64,000 nucleotides of DNA from Symbiodinium natans (GCA_905221605.1 CAJNDS010002172.1:362613-426612), one strand, 5' to 3'. Shown: positions 20,216 through 31,260, counted from the stretch's first letter. Notes: generated by a model from the sequence alone, not told the origin. Program-made: numbers and translations.

Positions 20216-20509
20216 AGAGGTTCAAGGTTTAGGGTTTAAGTTGGTAGGCAAGGGGCTCCGAGGCAGCGAGGTCTGGTCAGTGTGCGCCCAGGAGTGCCCT
20301 GTGCTGCCCTTCCTCCCCTTCCCCTGTAGCTCTACCTGCGTCTCCCCCGCCTCTCCGGGAACCCCGGGCCCCCTCTCGCGGCCCAGGTGCTCTTTTGCCA
20401 TCCTCTTCAACATCTTCGAGCACATCGGCAGGCAGGGTTTAGGGTGTGTTTCGGCTGATTGTCCTGCGCACCTCGGGAGTGGCTGTGCTGTTTCTCTGGG
20501 TGGACTGGG

Positions 20510-21360
20510 AAGCGTAACCCCGTAACCCCGTAACCCCGTAACCCCGTGACCCTTTCGAGCCGGGATGGGAAGCGTAACCCCGTAACCCCGTGACCCTTTC
20601 GGGGATGGGAAGCGTAACCCCGTAACCCCGTGACCCAACCCCGTAACCCCGTGACCCTTTCGAGCCGGGATGGGGAAGCGTAACCCCGTAACCCCATGAC
20701 CCTTTCGAGCCGGGATGGGGAAGCGTAACCCCGTAACCCCGTGACCCTTTCGAGCCGGGATGGGGAAGCGTAACCCCGTGGCCCCGTGACCTTTTCGAGC
20801 CGAGATGGGGAAGCGGGGGGGGGGGGGGGGTCACGGGGTTACAGGTTACGGGGTTACGCGGGGCACGGAGTCCACGGGTCACGGGGTTACGGGGTTACGG
20901 GGGGGCACGGGGTCACGGGGTCACGGGGTTACGGAGTTACGGGGGGCACGGGGGGGGTCACGGGGTTACGGGTTACGGGGGTTACACGGGGTGGGGGCAC
21001 GGGGGTCACGGGGGGGTTATGGGGTTACGGGGGGCATGGGGGGGGGTCACGGGGGGGGGGGGCATGGGGGGGGGGTCACGGGGTCACGGGTTACGGGGTT
21101 ATGGGGGGCACGGAGTCCACGGCGTCACGGGGTTACGGGGTTATGGGGGGGCACGGGGTCACGGGGTCCGGGGTTACGGGGGGCACGGGGGGGGGGGTCA
21201 CGGGGTTACGGGGTTACGGGGTTACGGGGGGCACGGGGGGGGTCACGGGGTTACGGGGTTACGGGAAGCACGGGGTCCACCGGGTTACAGGGTTACGGGG
21301 GCACGGGGTCACGGGGTCCACGGGGTCAGGGACGTCACAGGGTCACGGGGGCACGTGGGG
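20510..21360. repeat. Strand-switching satellite 2
   Basis: The left arm (20510-20815) repeats GTAACCCCGTAACCCCGTGA with a CCCTTTCGAGCCGGGATGGG spacer. After a poly-G run at about 20816-20830 the right arm (to 21360) repeats the reverse complement (TCACGGGGTTACGGGGTTAC) without the spacer. The long Gly/Arg-rich open frames here come from the repeat. Confidence 0.85.
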
Positions 21361-21487
21361 CCGCACAAACGTCACGGTTCACGCAGGTGGGCCACGCGTC
21401 GCGGGGCGCCGGCCAGGGCGCTCGAAAGATTACAGGCCCGTCACTGCCCACCAGGCCCTCCCACCCCCACCATCCCCCTCCCACCCT

Positions 21488-21530
21488 CAGGGTTTCACAT
21501 TTCATGGGGAAGGTTTCACATTTCATGGGC
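21488..21530 (+). repeat. Short tandem duplication GGTTTCACATTTCATGGG
   Basis: Two copies of an 18-base sequence separated by a few bases, just upstream of the effector-like gene that starts at 21754. It could be promoter-related or incidental. Confidence 0.6.
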
Positions 21531-21753
21531 TTTGGGGGAGTGTGCTGCCGCAAGGCCCGATCCCTGCTGAGAACCCCGACCGAAGCATCTTGCAGCAGTT
21601 GCCTGTGCACACTTGCAACTGCTGCGCATGTTGAATTGCAGTTGGCTAACTAAACACTTGGCCCGTGACTGAAATAGGGGGAGCTCGACCATTCGTTCAT
21701 GCAGATTGCAGTGCTTTTGCTCGAGCCAGAGGACAGCTAGGACGATTGCCGCC

Positions 21754-24700
21754 ATGAGCCGGCCTCCAGCAACATTGCGCAAGGTCGGGCGCGTGCTTGT
21801 GCTACTGGCGCTCTTCTTGGTGTGTCAGCCAGAGCCTAAGACCAGCGCCTTGAACACTGTTAGATGTGTTCCCGCGTAGCTTCAGGCGAGCAACGCAGAC
21901 GGCGCGGGCTTTGCTAGGAGCGGGGCCCGTGCAGTTTCCAAGGTGGGATGTGATGTTTGGCATGGAACGCCGAAGATCCGCAAGCCAGAGCGAGGTCGGT
22001 TCCTCCGGGAATATGGGCACAGAACTTGCTGGTCGCACGCAGGGCCAAGGCGGGAAGCCGAGACCGACAGGAAATTCAGTGTTAAGCGTATGTCCTGAAG
22101 AGCTGAGGCTGATGGCACTTTGGGCCGTGGTGAGGCCGAAGACCATGAAGACGTCAAGGCGAAAAGGGTTTGTCGTTTCGGCGTGGCGTTCCTTGTGCTG
22201 TTCTGATGGCGTTTCTTTCGCTCCTGCCCGAGTGTCCTGCCAGCAGCACATGTAGGTCTTTTCGGGATCAGTCCATGTTGGGAGGCCCCCAAAGAAAAGG
22301 ATGACGTGAAAGAGGCGACGACCGAGGCACTTTCAGGGAGCCTGTTCTTGCTGGTGAGGGCTTCGCAGTTCTAGCAAGCTTCGATCAGGCAGGTGAAGGC
22401 TCGCTGACACTAGCATTTTTGAGAATGTGCCCCTTGCTGCAGGTTTCGCGAAACAAGGCAGTGGACGAGGCGCTTTGCGATGTCTCTTGCTTTGGTGGTT
22501 TTTGTCCTTTCGGTGTGGTGGGCCAGGGAGCTTCAGACGTATTTCGATGGGCTTGATTGGTTGCTTATGCAGGCTGCCTCAGCACAGACCGCTGACCCGG
22601 TCGAAGATGCCAAGCAGGCTGTGCCTCCGAGGGTGTTGTTGCTTGCCTTGCTTGTTGTGGGCCAATGCGCTGCATCTGAGCGGGCTCTTGGAAGTTCGCA
22701 ATTGCAGATTGTGGCCTTTGCCCAGGAGGAGCAGTTGCAGAAGACGGTTCAGGAGACAGGGCAGATCAAGGAGGTGCTCCGGCTCTAGACAGTTGTTTGT
22801 TTGATGTGGATTGATGCTGGCAGCACGTCTCAGAGCCGGTATTTTCAAACATTCGTGGCGTGGTTGTGGTTTTTGCAGGACAAAGGCTTCGACGAATCCA
22901 CCGAGAAGGCCAGAGCTGGCAATGTCCGAGTTTGAAGTTTGAAGGGCGTGAAAGCTTCAAGCTCCGACCTGCGCTCTGTGCGAACCTTGTTCGGCTACTG
23001 GGCCTGGCCTGGCAGGACACTTTTTCACAGAAATGTTTCGACATGGCTGTGAAGAAATGGGAAGGAGCCCAGAAGGATCTGGAAGGAGCCCGGGAGGATC
23101 GGGACTTTGCGCGCCAAAGGCTTCGGCTAGCCGTACAGAACCGCAACCAAAAAGAGATCAAGGAGGCCACGGAGGCGTTCAACAAGGCCGAGTCGAAGGT
23201 TGACACGGCGAAGGAGGAGGCCGAAAGGGCCGAGAAGGAGGCCAAAAAGGCCAATGAGGAGCTCGAGAAAGCCAAATCAACAGCACCCCTTCAGGCCGGT
23301 GGGGCTTTTGCGCTTCTGCGTGTGCAGGGGTCATGCTCTCCTCTCAGCAAGGATTCCGCTCGTCGCTAAGCTTCACTGTGTTGGCTTGCAGCACTTCGGG
23401 GAGCGGGAGGGGCTTTCGGATCAGAGGGCTCTTGGCTGCTTTAGGTTCATGCAAATCTGGTTGCTCTTCGTGTTTTGCCGATGCTTCAGAACGGGGTGTC
23501 AGTCCTAGGCTCGAGGTGGGGGCGTCAGCCTGTTTTGCGCTTGCTTTGCGCTCTCCAGGTTGCGGGTGTTTTTGTTTGAGGCTCGACTTTCAGGTTAGTC
23601 CGTGAGGGGGAGTCAAGGGACCTGGGTTCTTAGTGCCTTTAGCACGTGGACCTTGCACAGCGGTGGGGTTCCGGCAAGACGAGTGCAGGGGGCTTCTGCG
23701 TGGGCATATTGCCTAGCACTCCTGCATGTCCGGGCTCTTGGTCGTCGTGCGTTTTCGTGGGGCCACCGTTGTTGCTTGTTGGGGTGCTGCTTTCCACTCA
23801 GCCCCTCGTCGTTAAGGTGTCTGCACTGTGTTGGGGCTTTTGGAGCAGAGGGCTCTTGGCAGCTTCAGGTTTCACACAAATCTGGTTGCAAAGAGGAGCA
23901 TTCTTTTCGTTATTATTGTCTTTCACTCTAAGGCGTGTCGTTGCTTGTGCTTGAGGGGCCAGCAAACGTATCTAATGTCAGTTAGCTGTGTCATTGCCTT
24001 CAGGTTGAAAGCACTTTGACAGACTTGGCATTGGTGGTGAAAGCAGCGGTAAAGGAAGCAATGGTCACCGGGCTGACGGTCTCTCGGACTGCTCTGTGGA
24101 AAGACGCGTATGGACCCGACACCAAAGATCAAGAACTACGGGAACGCACCGGCGAGCCTGTCCTTGATGGCAAACAACTAAGCAGTCTTACCGGGCAGAG
24201 CACGGAGAAGGACCTGGTGGCTTTCACTTTGCCCATCTTGAGATCGTTGTTCCCAGAGGACAAGATCGTCGACTCGCAAAATCGCCGTTGGCCTGAAAGC
24301 GGCTTGTCACCTGATTTGTTTCGATGTATGGTGTACGATGGCAATGCATCTAGTGGCACGCCGTACAAGGAGATGCTCGATTGTGTGTCTGTCTTTGAAG
24401 CGAAGTTGGCGATCAATGATGACAGCCGTGGTCAGCTGTATGAGTATCTATGTCGCCTTCCTTCCAAGCATGCAAGGGGCATGGTTTTCGATAAACGCGG
24501 CTTTGAGCTGTACCACGTGGCTGGGCAACCTGGGAGCCGCAAAGCGCTCTTAGAAAGGATTTGTGGGGCTTGGTCCGCTCCTGGAGGGAAAAAGCTCCTA
24601 CGCGATTTTCTTTCTCAGTACAATCCATGGGAACGGTTGTTGCGCCAATCTCTGCGACAGGCTGGCGCTGTTCCCATTGCTTTCCTAGGCAGCGGAGCAT

Positions 24701-25257
24701 TCGGACGTGTTTTGGAAGCGCAACGCAAGCGAGATGAGGAAATTGAACGGATTGCCATCAAGGCCGTTCTCGCAGTTGGCGTGCCAAACGGATTTAGCCC
24801 CGGAGCAGAGGTCGAAGTCATGAAGAGGGCCTGCCAGCAGGGCTGCCCAGTAGTGGCTCCTTCATCAGACTGCATCGAGGTCGTAGAAAGCGACAAGGTT
24901 TTGGGATGGTTTCACATCCTCGGTGATGTTGGTACGCCGGTACCAGTCGACACGGCTCAGGCGAAGTGGCGAGACCTTGTCGAAGCCTTGCGCCAACTAC
25001 ACTTGAAAGGCTTCGTCCATGGAGACCCACGCCTCGCAAACGTAGTTTTGCTCGGTGACAAATTTAAGTGGATCGATTTTCTGGGACAACCAGTTTTCAC
25101 AAGGGCTTCGCAGGAGACGGACATTCAGATCCTCATGACTGATCTGGTTGGCCAAAAAGACCCGGTTCAGTTTGGCCAGCAGTTTGATGGATGGCCAAAA
25201 AATTCAGCCTTCATCGGTAATGTGCTGCAGCCATTGATGTCTTCTGTCACAAGGTGA
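21754..25257 (+). CDS. Crinkler-like secreted protein: coiled coil, REase-like and kinase-like domains (multi-exon)
   Basis: A start in strong context (GCCGCCATGAGC) gives a signal-peptide-like N-terminus: MSRPPATLRKVGR, then hydrophobic VLVLLALFLVC. Likely internal exons follow after acceptors at about 22718 (IVAFAQEEQLQKT), 22876 (DKGFDESTEKARAG) and 23035. The last encodes a Lys/Glu/Ala coiled coil to about 23300. The final exon starts at 24004, after TTCAG, and ends at the stop at 25257. It has a PD-(D/E)XK-like block (D, then FEAK, then GQLYEYL) about residues 120-145, then a kinase-like domain: GSGAFGRV (about 225), AIKAV (about 247), VHGDPRLANV (about 334) and WIDFLG where DFG is expected. 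REase plus kinase architecture is described for Crinkler-type effectors. Exon borders before 24004 are provisional. Confidence 0.55.
23381..23480 (+). repeat. Duplicated intron segment, copy 1
   Basis: Contains CTGTGTTGGCTTGCAGC, AGAGGGCTCTTGGCTGC and CAAATCTGGTTGC in order. The same order recurs at 23822-23895, so a stretch of intron or exon-flank was duplicated inside the effector-like gene. Confidence 0.65.
23822..23895 (+). repeat. Duplicated intron segment, copy 2
   Basis: The second copy of the segment at 23381-23480, about 420 bases downstream, with CTGTGTTGGGGCTTTTGGAG, AGAGGGCTCTTGGCAGC and CAAATCTGGTTGC. Confidence 0.65.
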
Positions 25258-25756
25258 ATGAATTTGCAGGCAGTGCTGGAAGCCCTGAAGTTGCTACGAG
25301 TTCTGCAGCTTCGCGAACAAGATTTTGTAGACTTCGCTCCTGCGCTTGCGTCGGGGCTGTGTGCATGGGGTCCGAATGGAAGTTTTTGTGCAGGCCTGTG
25401 ACTTCGTAAACTCCACAATTTTCTCAGACATTACCGCAGTCCCTTAAACCCCTTCGACTCTAAAACCTCGGTTTCGGGCTTTTCAATGGCCTTAGCCTAA
25501 GCGCCCAAGTTCAGTTCTGGGCGCTACAGGGTGCCTTAAGTCAACCCCATAAGGTAGTCGTTGCTTGCTGTGCTTGTTGCAACAGGCGAGAAATCACCTC
25601 GGCTTCTAGGACCGAAGCCAAGGGACGTCCCCTAACTTGTGCTTGTGCAACAGTTTTGGGTTAACGGCAGGGCGCTTGAGGGTGTTTGGGGAGACTAAGC
25701 TGAATCCCGTGCTTTCATCCGCGTGCGAAGCTGTTACACAAACTCCATGGTTTCCT
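25258..25756. other. Non-coding gap after the kinase-like gene
   Basis: About 500 bases with no gene I can support. It contains CCTTAAACCCC-type remnants near 25440 but no array. The satellites begin at 25757. Confidence 0.4.
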
Positions 25757-26828
25757 CCTGAGCCAATGTTACCCCTGAGCCGGCGTTACCCCAATGTTAT
25801 CCCCAGAGCCCGCGTTGCCCTAAAATGTTACCCCAAATGTTACCCCTGAACCGGCGTTACCCCAATGTTGCCCCCAGAGCCCGTTACCCCAATGTTACCC
25901 CTGAACTGGCGTTACCCCAATGTTACCCCAATGTTACCCCAAACGCCGCGTTACCCCAATGTTACCCCTGAGCCCCCGTTACCCCAAAGTTACCTTACCC
26001 CTGAGCCTGCGTTACCGGTTAGGCGACGACCCTGGTGAGGACAGGGCCGGTGAGGATAGGGGTGAGGATAGTGGTGAGGATAGAGGTGGGGGCCGATGAC
26101 ACGACGAGGCCGGCGCGGGTGGTGAGGACCGGGGGTGATGGTGAGGGGCTACCGGTGAGGATAGAGGCGGGGGGACGACGAGTGCACGACGACCAGCGCT
26201 GGTGGTGTGAGGGCCCAGGGTGAGGTTTGGGGCTACCGGTGAGGATAGGTGAGGATAGGGGTGAGGACGAGGCCGGCGTGGGTGGTGAGGACCGGGGTGA
26301 GGATACCGGTGAGGATAGGGGGCTACCGGTGAGGATAGAGGCGGGGGGAGGGATGACGACGAGCGCACGACGACCAGCGCTGGTGGTGTGAGGACCCGGG
26401 GTGAGGATAGGGGGCGAGGATAGTGAGGATAGAGGCGGGGGGAGGGATGACGACGAGCGCACGACGACCAGCGCTGGTGGTGAGGATAGGGGGCTGCCGG
26501 TGAGGATAGGGATGAGGATAGAAGCGCGGGGGGCGATGACACGACGAGGCGACGACGACGACGACGACGACGCGACGACGAACACGCGTGCAGCACTGTG
26601 ACGTAACCCGGAATGCCAAATGTTGCCACGCACATGTTGCCACGCAAATGTTGCCACGCAAATGTTGGCACGCATATGTTGGCACGCAAATGTTGCCACG
26701 CAAATGTTGCAACGCAAATGTTGCCACGCAACTGTTGCCACGCAAATGTTGCCACGCAAATGTTGCCACGCAACTGTTGCCACGCAACTGTTGCCACGCA
26801 AATGTTGCCACGCAAATGTTGCCACCCA
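25757..26828 (-). repeat. Satellite block B (near-copy of block C)
   Basis: The block begins with a CGTTACCCCAATGTTACCCC minisatellite, then GGTGAGGATAGAGGCGGGGG-type units, a (GAC)7 run at 26551-26571 and the 14-bp ATGTTGCCACGCAA minisatellite (26616-26828). It is nearly identical to 33901-35070, apart from a small deletion near 34358, an extra 28-bp unit near 34115 and the (GAC)n length. Confidence 0.9.
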
Positions 26829-26837
26829 TGTCAGAAA

Positions 26838-26870
26838 GGCGCCGCCTCTCCTGATGGAGGAGCGGCGCCT
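26838..26870. other. GC-rich hairpin at the block B/gene border
   Basis: GGCGCCGCCTCTCCT and GGAGGAGCGGCGCC form a near-perfect inverted repeat with a loop of a few bases. It lies directly between satellite block B and the reading frame that follows, and a run of A follows it. It could be a terminator-like or insertion-end structure. Confidence 0.65.
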
Positions 26871-27038
26871 GTCCAGCAGAAAAAAAAAACAGCCCTCCAG
26901 CGGGAAAGGTGGCGTTTTTCCCTGTCAGCCCTGTGCCAGGTGCAGGCCACTCCGGCGTTGCTATGGAAGCCGAACACGAAGTACGCGAGGCCGACATGGG
27001 TGGACAACCCCAGCGGTCTATCGAGCAAGCGGACCTCC

Positions 27039-27620
27039 ATGACGGAGAAAATCTGCAAGCTCGAGATGCAATTGCGGAGGTTTCATGCTCCACTGACGAC
27101 CACGGGCATGCATACTCTATGTCTCAATGCCATGGACTTGGAAGTCCAAGCAGTGCTCGAGAAATCGCTGTACTTCATGGTCCATCTGCTGAAAGCTGTG
27201 GATGCTGACGGGGTCGCCTACTACAAGGTTGGCCGCACTCGTTCCACATGCATGGGTCAACGCTTGTCTCGGTATCAGGTGGAAATGTTAGCTGTGGAGC
27301 CACGTCTTTCCCTCGTCGAGGTCCTGGAGATCCATTTGCTCTCCTCGGAGTTCCACGCCAAGCGTTTCGAGGGCAGGGTACACCGCCTCATGCTCTGCAA
27401 CGAGCCTGGGCTGCTCTTAGGAGCACGCCAGAAAACACGGGAGATTTATTGCGCTGCCGCCCTGCCGCACCTTATCAATCTGTTCGCAGAGACGGCTGCG
27501 ATGTCCAAGAACGATTTCATGAATGAGATGTCAGCGGGAGCACTTAAAACAAGTGTCTTCTCCAACGCTGCGGAGGCCATCCCGGACACTACGGATGATG
27601 ACTTGACTGAAGCTGAGTAG
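27039..27620 (+). CDS. T5orf172/GIY-YIG-like small protein
   Basis: The ATG at 27039 gives about 193 residues. The frame is open further upstream through block B, but that part is repeat-encoded. The segment AYYKVGRTR, followed by a helix with QRLSRYQ, then IHLLSSEF and a late R/E-containing helix, resembles the compact GIY-YIG-type fold of phage T5 Orf172-like proteins (YKIGRT, then R, then a later Glu). These are nucleic-acid-binding or nuclease domains. The tail is acidic (DTTDDDLTEAE). The resemblance is motif-level only. Confidence 0.4.
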   Translation: MTEKICKLEMQLRRFHAPLTTTGMHTLCLNAMDLEVQAVLEKSLYFMVHLLKAVDADGVAYYKVGRTRSTCMGQRLSRYQVEMLAVEPRLSLVEVLEIHLLSSEFHAKRFEGRVHRLMLCNEPGLLLGARQKTREIYCAAALPHLINLFAETAAMSKNDFMNEMSAGALKTSVFSNAAEAIPDTTDDDLTEAE

Positions 27621-28188
27621 GCACGTCGTCGTGTACAGAACGCAGTCCGAGTGCTCCAAGCGTGCAATCAACAAGCCTTAGAAGAGAAGTCAGAAAGAGG
27701 CGCTGCAGCTGCAGTGTTTTGATGCGGCTTTCTGTGCGGTTGCGTGCTTGAAGAGTTCCCCCGCCATCTCTTGCTTGTTTTGCCAGGCCTTCGTCTTCGC
27801 GGAGTCTCTTCTGCGTGGTCTTTGCAGTGATGTCGGTCACTGCGATTGTGCAACATATTCCAGATGCTGAGTGTCTTGCAGCTCCATCCCTTTGGCCCCC
27901 CTCCTCATCGCCCAGGTCGTGCTGCGGTCGTCTTGTGGAGCACTTCGCGAGGCTGATGGTTTGGTGGTCTAGGGTTGACGGAGGTGCGTGGTAGGAGTGG
28001 CTTGAGTCAGCGGGAACGGCCGCATCTCCTGGTAGGACTGGTAGGCAGAGGTTGCACCCCTCAACGCGGAAGCCCCTTGCAGGTGCAGCCAGTGTTGTGT
28101 CTCGATTGCGCGTTGACGAGTGCCACTAGGGCTCTTGAACAGCGCAGCGTGGCTGCATCAGCGATCTTTTGAGTTCGTGTCGCTAGCC
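27621..28188. other. Non-coding gap
   Basis: About 570 bases between the T5orf172-like gene and the NTPase gene. Minus-strand frames here are short and look like chance. No element recognised. Confidence 0.35.
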
Positions 28189-30222
28189 ATGGCTGTGAAG
28201 CGTACGCTTGGGAAGCTCTTGCTGGCTCTTGTGGCCGCGACGTGGTTGCCACCTCAGGCTGTGATCTGCCGCGCCAGCTCAGAGAGCGAGAGCTGTTTTG
28301 CTGCATGTTGTTGGGTGTCCTGCTTCCTGCAGGCCACGCTGGCAGGATGGCACGGCCACCGGAAGCCCGTTTCTGAGCACCGCGACCTTGACATTGCCAG
28401 GTGGCTGGTACAATCCAAAGACTTCCTGGTCAATCTGTGTTCTGGTTTGGGGTCTGTATTCCAGGCCGGAGTCGGTCCGCTGCTGTGGTGTCAACACCCC
28501 AATCTTGCTGCGCAGGCGCAGACACTGTGTTTTCAGCTTTCCGGTCGGCCGCTCCCGCTCGCCACAAGTAAGGCTGGGGGGTGTTTTGGACATGGAGCTT
28601 GCAGGCCCGAGAGCCTTTGTTTGTCCGGCAGGTGCCACAACCTCCTGGGAAACGAGATTTGCCTCTCTCCGCCAGGAAGGCCGGGGTTTCAACATCAGGC
28701 TCTTAGATCTCCGCATGCGTGCTGTAAGCGAGGTCACGTTGTCTGGAGGAACTGCGTGTTTGGAGAGACCACCGGCGAAGCTCCGAGCGTGTGGTTTGCC
28801 TGGTGACGACCAGGGCCTACCCAAGGACTTCATGGTCAATCTGTTTGCTGCCACGGGGACTGTGGCAGCTGCCGTCGTCGCTTTTGTCCAGGCTGGGATT
28901 GCCCAGCGGGACTCCGAGAGAGCCCAGCGGGAGTCTAAAGAGGGCAGAACCCAAGCTGCGGCGGACCGCATGATAGAGCCCTTTACCCCAAAGAAAAAGA
29001 AAGCCGAAGTAGTCCAGCGCGGCATCATGAAAACCATCGAAGAGCGGATCCTGCACTGGAAGCAGCATGCAACCATCATCTCGGGGCGCTTCGGCGCCGG
29101 CAAAACCGTGGCTGTCGAAGAAGCCCTGCGCGACATGCAGGGTGTCTTCGTCCACCAGGTAGACGGCAACGACTGGAAGGAGGAGCTCTTCAAGCGCTTG
29201 GGCCTGGATGGGCCGGACATGCTCGAGGAGGTTCTTCGTCGAGTGGGTGACAAGCTGAAGAGGCCGCCCATCCTGCTGCTTGACATCCCACGAACCACGA
29301 AGCAAGGCGGGGGGCGTTAGGGCTTTCGTTTCCCTTGGCTACTTGCTTTGCTGCATTCCGAGGCATGGACACGATTTCCAGCTTCGCCAAGAATCTGTCG
29401 TCGGACAGCAAGCTGGTCCACGCCGGGACCCGAAGACTCAGCCGCCCTGTTTCGCTGTGCTGCGGTAGGGTCTTGTGCAAGCTGTCCACAGGGTTTCTTC
29501 CGAGGTGATCGTGTGTGCATCGTCGGCTGCTATGGCCATGGCCTTCGATGCCGGCGGCGACCAATGTCAGAAGAACTATTGGGTGGAGGACCTTACTGAT
29601 GACGAAGCCAAGGAGTTTCTGGCCCTCCGCGGGCACCAGGAGGATTGGGAGCAATTCGTACAAGCCTGCGTCTGGGCCGCATTGTTTGCTTTGTTTTGTC
29701 GTGAGGGGCCCTGCGCTGCACTGGTTGGAGTATCCTTCAGGCGGCTACCGTGTTCTGGATTTGGACCTAACCTGTGGAGACTACGAGGGGCCGGAGACGC
29801 TGGCAGCCAAGAAGGCGGAGAGGGAGGCGAAGGCCCGCGTTGAAGTGGAACTCTTCATGAATTGCGACATGAAGACGCTCCGCGGCCTCACTCCTGCAGG
29901 CGAAAACATTTTGAGGGCCCTGGTGCAAGACCGCAAAGATGGTGGCACGGGCGTCGGGGAGTTGACTGGCGGCAGTGGCGCGCAGCCAAGAGATGTCGCA
30001 CAGTGGATCCGGGACAACGACGCCCACCCGGTCATCTGGCATATGCAGGACAGGAAGTACCGGTTCGCCTCCGAGCTGCACGCAGAAGCCGCGGCCGACA
30101 TTCTGAACCGTAGCTGTGCTGAAAAAAGATCGGCTTGCGGGAGCGCTGGCTGCATGCCGACAATCTTGGGGTGCATCCGTAGCTGTGCCAGGCCGCGCCG
30201 AGTCATCAGCAGCCATAGCTGA
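28189..30222 (+). CDS. Secreted P-loop NTPase of Crinkler/RHS type (multi-exon)
   Basis: A start in context CTAGCCATGG encodes a signal-peptide-like N-terminus (MAVKRTLGK, then LLLALVAATWL). The exon from 28826 to about 29304 carries a predicted hydrophobic helix (TVAAAVVAFVQAGIA), KKKKAEVVQRGIMK, Walker A GRFGAGKT and Walker B PPILLLDIP. Exons at about 29363 (MDTISSFAKNLSSDSK) and about 29492 to 29659 follow. The latter has VIVCASSAAMAMAFD, a sensor-1-like strand, and WVEDLTDDEAKEFL. The last exon, 29741-30222, ends with AQWIRDNDAHPVIWH and KYRFASELHAEAA, resembling the winged-helix tail of these NTPases. Together with 21754-25257 this makes two effector-like genes within 9 kb. An exon-like copy, KDFLVNLCSG, lies at about 28422. 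Confidence 0.55.
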
Positions 30223-30589
30223 GACCTTGGCCAAGTTGATCTAGACTGGCGCTGTTTTGAACACCTCCATACCTCTGAGTCTGCCCTGCTTCGTCAGGTT
30301 TCCTGGGCCTGAGCCTCGCGCAGCAGCGATTCGCATCGTACAGACTGTGCATTCGTTTAGAACTCCTGCAGGACTAAGGCTCATGTCGGACAGTTCTGAG
30401 TGTGCGGGCAGAGGCGCTACTCGTAGCAAGCTTCTGCCATGCTGATTCACTGCTCGTTCCAAGTGCCCAAGCTGCAGCTCCACAGCTCCAACAACAGTCT
30501 GCTCATCAAACTTTGGAGGGTTGCCCGGCCCCTCCAAACTAGCTTTGCCGGATGCTCATTTGCAACCCTGCTGATGCTCAGCTCCAAGC

Positions 30590-30850
30590 TTGTTGATGCT
30601 CTTCGATGCCGGTGGACAGGAGCGTCAGGAAAACTGTTGGGTAAGCGACTTGACCAAGGACGAGGCCAAGGAATTGCTGAACCTTCACGGGCACAAGGAC
30701 AAAACGCACGAATTCCTTGAAGAATGCCCCTTGGCTGCATTGTTTGCTTTGTTCTGTCGTGAGACACATCCTGCGCTGAGTGGGCAGCCCCTCGCATCCC
30801 CTTAGGCCGCTACAACGCGCTGGATTTGGTACGGACCTGCCAGTGCGACG
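30590..30850 (+). pseudogene. Duplicated NTPase exon pair, truncated
   Basis: FDAGGQERQENCWVSDLT followed by KDEAKELLNLHG copies the exon at 29492-29659. The following intron-like stretch TTGGCTGCATTGTTTGCTTT and the next exon start (GRYNALDLVRTC against GYRVLDLDLTC) also recur. The copy then runs into satellite DNA at about 30850, so it is a 3'-truncated tandem duplicate. Confidence 0.65.
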
Positions 30851-31260
30851 CTGTCGATGGGGCGGCGACGACGACGCGATGACGATGCGACACGGGTGCG
30901 CCTTGGGTTCACAGCCGCCTCGCCCTCTCAGCCCTCGCTACCAACCCAAGGTGAGGAAGACGACGAGACGACGCGGCGACGATGCGACGACGACGCGGCG
31001 ACGACGAGCGCTCGTGGTGAGGGCCGGGGGGTGAGGATACGGGTGAGGATAGCGGTGAGGATAGAGGCGGGGACGGATGGACACGACAGCGCGACGACCA
31101 GCACTGGTGGTGAGAGGCGGGGGGTGAGGATAAGGGGGGGATAGCGGAGGGGTGAGGATAGAGGCGGGCACGGATGACACGACGACGCGACGACGAGGAC
31201 GATGTGGCGACGACGACGCAGTGATGACGCGACGACGCGGCGACGACGCATCGCTGCAGC
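30850..31260 (+). repeat. CGACGACG and GGTGAGGATA-type satellite
   Basis: Mixed (CGA)n-rich DNA and GTGAGGATAGAGGCGGG units, related to the middle of blocks B and C but scrambled. No coding potential beyond repeat-encoded Arg/Asp frames. Confidence 0.75.

Noticed and set aside
20786-21653. Two 282-codon Gly-rich frames
   Set aside because: They are encoded by the GGGGTTACGG satellite in two phases; no non-repeat protein sequence is present.
26012-26830. Long Ser/Arg-rich reading frames on the minus strand of the satellite blocks
   Set aside because: They come from CGA, GTC and 14-bp repeats that lack stops in all phases, and the same frames appear in all three blocks.
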